From Alphaproteobacteria bacterium (GTDB taxonomy: Bacteria > Pseudomonadota > Alphaproteobacteria > Reyranellales > Reyranellaceae): a stretch of DNA of 8,369 nt. This document shows positions 6,765 through 8,369 of this stretch, one piece after another. How positions within the stretch are numbered: position 1 is the first letter of the stretch; each line of letters starts with the position of its first letter. Below the pieces are notes generated by a model. The model was not told the origin of the DNA. It was given only the letters and a program-made list of their open reading frames with translations, and searched no databases. The translations under genes and the position numbers were made by a program. Location of the stretch: assembly GCA_013290035.1 (NCBI GenBank), contig JABCYT010000114.1, forward strand, positions 1 to 8,369. The letters run 5' to 3'.

Positions 6765-7436
6765 ATGCGCCCTTTCCTGCCTGAACCCGACCTTTCCGAA
6801 CGCGTCCACGACGCCGTGCTCGATGCCATCTGCTCGGGCGAACTGAAATCCGGGGCCCGCATCACCCAGGAAGAGCTCGCCCAGCAGTTCGGCGTGTCCC
6901 GCCAGCCGGTGCTGCAGGCGATGATGCTGCTGCGGCGCGAGGGCTTCTTGATCGAATCGGGCCGCAAAGGCGTCTGCGTGGCGCCGCTCGACGTCCAGCA
7001 GGCGCGCAATCTCTATGTCGTGCGGGCCGCCCTCGACGGGGCGGCGGCGCGGCTGGCGGCGGCGCACTACACGCCCCACCTCGTGCAGCGCGGCCGGTTG
7101 CTGCTCGATGTCGGGCGCCGCGCGGTGGCCAGCGGCAGCGTTCCCGCGGTCATCGAAGCCGACATCGATTTCCATCTCTTCGTCTACGAGGCCTCGGGCA
7201 ACCCGGTGATCGGCGAAACCGCCCAGCCGCACTGGCAGCATCTGCGCCGCGTGATGGCGGCCGCGCTGAGCGAAAGCGACCTTAGGGTCAGCGTATGGGA
7301 CGAACATGAAGGCATCCTGCGCGCGCTCGAGGCCGGCCAGGCGAGCGAGGCCGAAGCGCTCTGCCGCGGCCATGCCGAGCAGATGGCCGATATTCTCACG
7401 GGACGCCTGAAAGTCGTGATTTCCCGCGCGGCCTGA
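6765..7436 (+). CDS. GntR family transcriptional regulator, FadR/FCD subfamily
   Basis: This 223-residue cytosolic DNA-binding protein has an N-terminal winged helix-turn-helix (about 9-75): LSERVHDAVLDAICSGEL, then ITQEELAQQFGVSRQPVLQA as the recognition element, and a wing ending GRKGVCVAPL. The all-helical FCD ligand domain follows (about 80-215). The likely metal/ligand residues of that domain are present: Asp133 and His137 in DIDFHLFVYEASGNP, His181 in DEHEGILRALEAG, and His203. FCD regulators usually sense a carboxylic acid or similar metabolite and repress a neighbouring catabolic operon. The dioxygenase gene starts 37 bp downstream on the same strand and is the natural target, together with the gene itself. 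The effector cannot be deduced. Confidence 0.95.
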   Translation: MRPFLPEPDLSERVHDAVLDAICSGELKSGARITQEELAQQFGVSRQPVLQAMMLLRREGFLIESGRKGVCVAPLDVQQARNLYVVRAALDGAAARLAAAHYTPHLVQRGRLLLDVGRRAVASGSVPAVIEADIDFHLFVYEASGNPVIGETAQPHWQHLRRVMAAALSESDLRVSVWDEHEGILRALEAGQASEAEALCRGHAEQMADILTGRLKVVISRAA

Positions 7437-7473
7437 ACGCCGCGCTAAAACAAGCCAGCCAGGAGGAACCGCC

Positions 7474-8274
7474 ATGAAGCTCACCCCCGAGCAGCTCAAG
7501 CGCTTCGACGAGGAAGGCTACCTGTTCTTCCCCGACTACTTCTCGCCCGAGGAGACGCAGATCCTCAAGACCTCGATCCCCGAAGTGTTCGCGCAGCGCC
7601 GCGAGGAGAACGTGCGCGAGAAGACCGGCGACGTGGTGCGCACCGCCTTCGCCGTGCACAAATACCATCCGGTGTTCGAGGCGCTGGTCCATCATCCGCG
7701 CTTCGTCGAACCGGCCGAGCAGTTCCTGCGCGACCGCACCTACATCCACCAGTTCAAGATCAACGGAAAGGCCGCCTTCGACGGCGACGTCTGGCAGTGG
7801 CACCAGGACTACGGCACCTGGAAGGCCGACGACGACATGCCCGAGGCGCGCGCCATGAACCTCGCGGTGTTCGTCGACGAGGTGAACGAATTCAACGGCC
7901 CGCTGTGGTTCATCCCGCGGAGCCACAAGAAGGGCGCGATCGAGGCCAAGCACGACCTCACCACGACCTCCTATCCGCTGTGGGTGATCGACAACGACAC
8001 CATCGCCAAGCTGGTCGAGCAGGGCGGCATCGTGGCGCCCAAGGGCGGGCCGGGCTCGGCGATCTTCTTCCACGGCACCTTGGTGCACGGCAGCCCGCCC
8101 AACATGTCGCCGTGGGACCGCCAGATCATCTATGTGACCTACAACGCGGTCAGCAACGCCATCCGCCGCTTCAAGCGGCCGGAATACATCGCCCATCGCG
8201 ACTTCACACCGGTCGATGCCTGGGAGGACGACGCGGTGCTGCGCGCCGCCCGGCGCAAGCAGGCGGCGGAATAG
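7474..8274 (+). CDS. Phytanoyl-CoA dioxygenase (PhyH/EctD-like) Fe(II)/2-oxoglutarate oxygenase
   Basis: This soluble oxygenase of 266 residues probably hydroxylates a small molecule. It opens with LTPEQLKRFDEEGYLFFPDYFS, typical of PhyH proteins. The iron triad is His110-x-Asp112 in WQWHQDYGTW and the distal His205 in TLVHGSPPN. Arg216, eleven residues on, is placed to bind 2-oxoglutarate, the same spacing as known for EctD. The segment MPEARAMNLAVFVDE with FNGPLWFIPRSHKKG also recalls ectoine hydroxylase, but the protein is shorter than EctD (about 300) and no ectoine genes are nearby, so that name is not used. It has a perfect AGGAGG eight bases before the ATG. It lies between the GntR regulator and a probable oxidoreductase, suggesting a regulated pathway in which hydroxylation is followed by oxidation. 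Confidence 0.93.
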   Translation: MKLTPEQLKRFDEEGYLFFPDYFSPEETQILKTSIPEVFAQRREENVREKTGDVVRTAFAVHKYHPVFEALVHHPRFVEPAEQFLRDRTYIHQFKINGKAAFDGDVWQWHQDYGTWKADDDMPEARAMNLAVFVDEVNEFNGPLWFIPRSHKKGAIEAKHDLTTTSYPLWVIDNDTIAKLVEQGGIVAPKGGPGSAIFFHGTLVHGSPPNMSPWDRQIIYVTYNAVSNAIRRFKRPEYIAHRDFTPVDAWEDDAVLRAARRKQAAE

Positions 8275-8298
8275 CGACACCGACGGGAGGAAACAACA

Positions 8299-8369
8299 AT
8301 GAGTCTCCATGGCATGCTTCTGGCGCGCGCGGCCGAAGGCAATCCGCTGTGCATCGGCGTGATCGGCGC
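8299..8369 (+). CDS. N-terminal fragment of a probable NAD(P)-binding oxidoreductase, cut by window edge
   Basis: Only 23 complete codons are present: MSLHGMLLARAAEGNPLCIG followed by VIG, with the next codon beginning GC. A short amphipathic start followed by a hydrophobic strand reading IGVIG is how some Rossmann-fold dehydrogenases begin, and I recall similar starts in homoserine-dehydrogenase-like proteins carrying a SAF domain. The start is well supported by GGGAGG (8285-8290) eight bases upstream. It lies 24 bp after the dioxygenase stop, so it is almost surely in the same operon. The fold is inferred from very few residues. Confidence 0.5.
   Translation, partial: MSLHGMLLARAAEGNPLCIGVIG

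Noticed and set aside
7474..8274. Calling the PhyH-like protein ectoine hydroxylase EctD
   Set aside because: The HxD segment is similar, but the protein is shorter than EctD and there are no ectABC genes or osmotic-stress context in view.
7396..8310. 304-residue minus-strand open frame opposite the PhyH-like gene
   Set aside because: It is antisense to a gene with a perfect SD and a full iron triad; no motif of its own.

Overview
This window is a compact, high-GC bacterial chromosome segment with short intergenic gaps, GTG/TTG starts and strong Shine-Dalgarno (SD) sequences. Gene content (succinylase-type dapD, divergent nudB, a lemA-htpX pair, an FCD-type GntR regulator, two Fe(II)/2-oxoglutarate oxygenases) suggests an alphaproteobacterium, perhaps a Rhodospirillales/Reyranella-like lineage. 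That placement is inference from style and protein resemblance, not from a search.

Layout, left to right. (1) 1-442, minus: the dihydroneopterin triphosphate Nudix hydrolase nudB, its last few codons cut off by the window edge. (2) 516-2368, plus: dapD of lysine/diaminopimelate synthesis, divergent from nudB and with a readable promoter, followed 23 bp later by a TauD/TfdA-type oxygenase of unknown substrate. (3) 2397-4214, minus: a poorly known exported protein in which I can read a serine-hydrolase (alpha/beta-hydrolase) triad, and upstream of it a small SnoaL/NTF2-like protein. (4) 4281-6726, plus: lemA, the membrane metalloprotease htpX and a glycerophosphodiester phosphodiesterase, a tight run that looks envelope-related. 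(5) 6765 to the right edge, plus: a GntR/FCD regulator with a perfect palindrome almost touching its start codon, a phytanoyl-CoA dioxygenase (PhyH/EctD-like) protein and the first 23 codons of a probable NAD(P)-binding oxidoreductase.

How they may work together. Regions 1 and 2 are mainly housekeeping (folate and lysine/cell wall). Region 4 looks like envelope maintenance. Region 5 looks like a small, locally regulated catabolic or tailoring operon whose inducer and substrate cannot be read from the sequence. The least explained part is region 3: the exported hydrolase looks lower in GC than its neighbours, and a foldable multi-stem element sits between it and the NTF2-like gene.

No CRISPR array, tRNA, rRNA, insertion sequence or phage gene was seen. 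No gene-free stretch exceeds 100 bp. I found no clear evidence of a wholly new multi-gene system. The best leads are the uncharacterised exported hydrolase, the GntR-PhyH-oxidoreductase operon with its operator, and the GDPD signal peptide that appears to be encoded out of frame inside the end of htpX.
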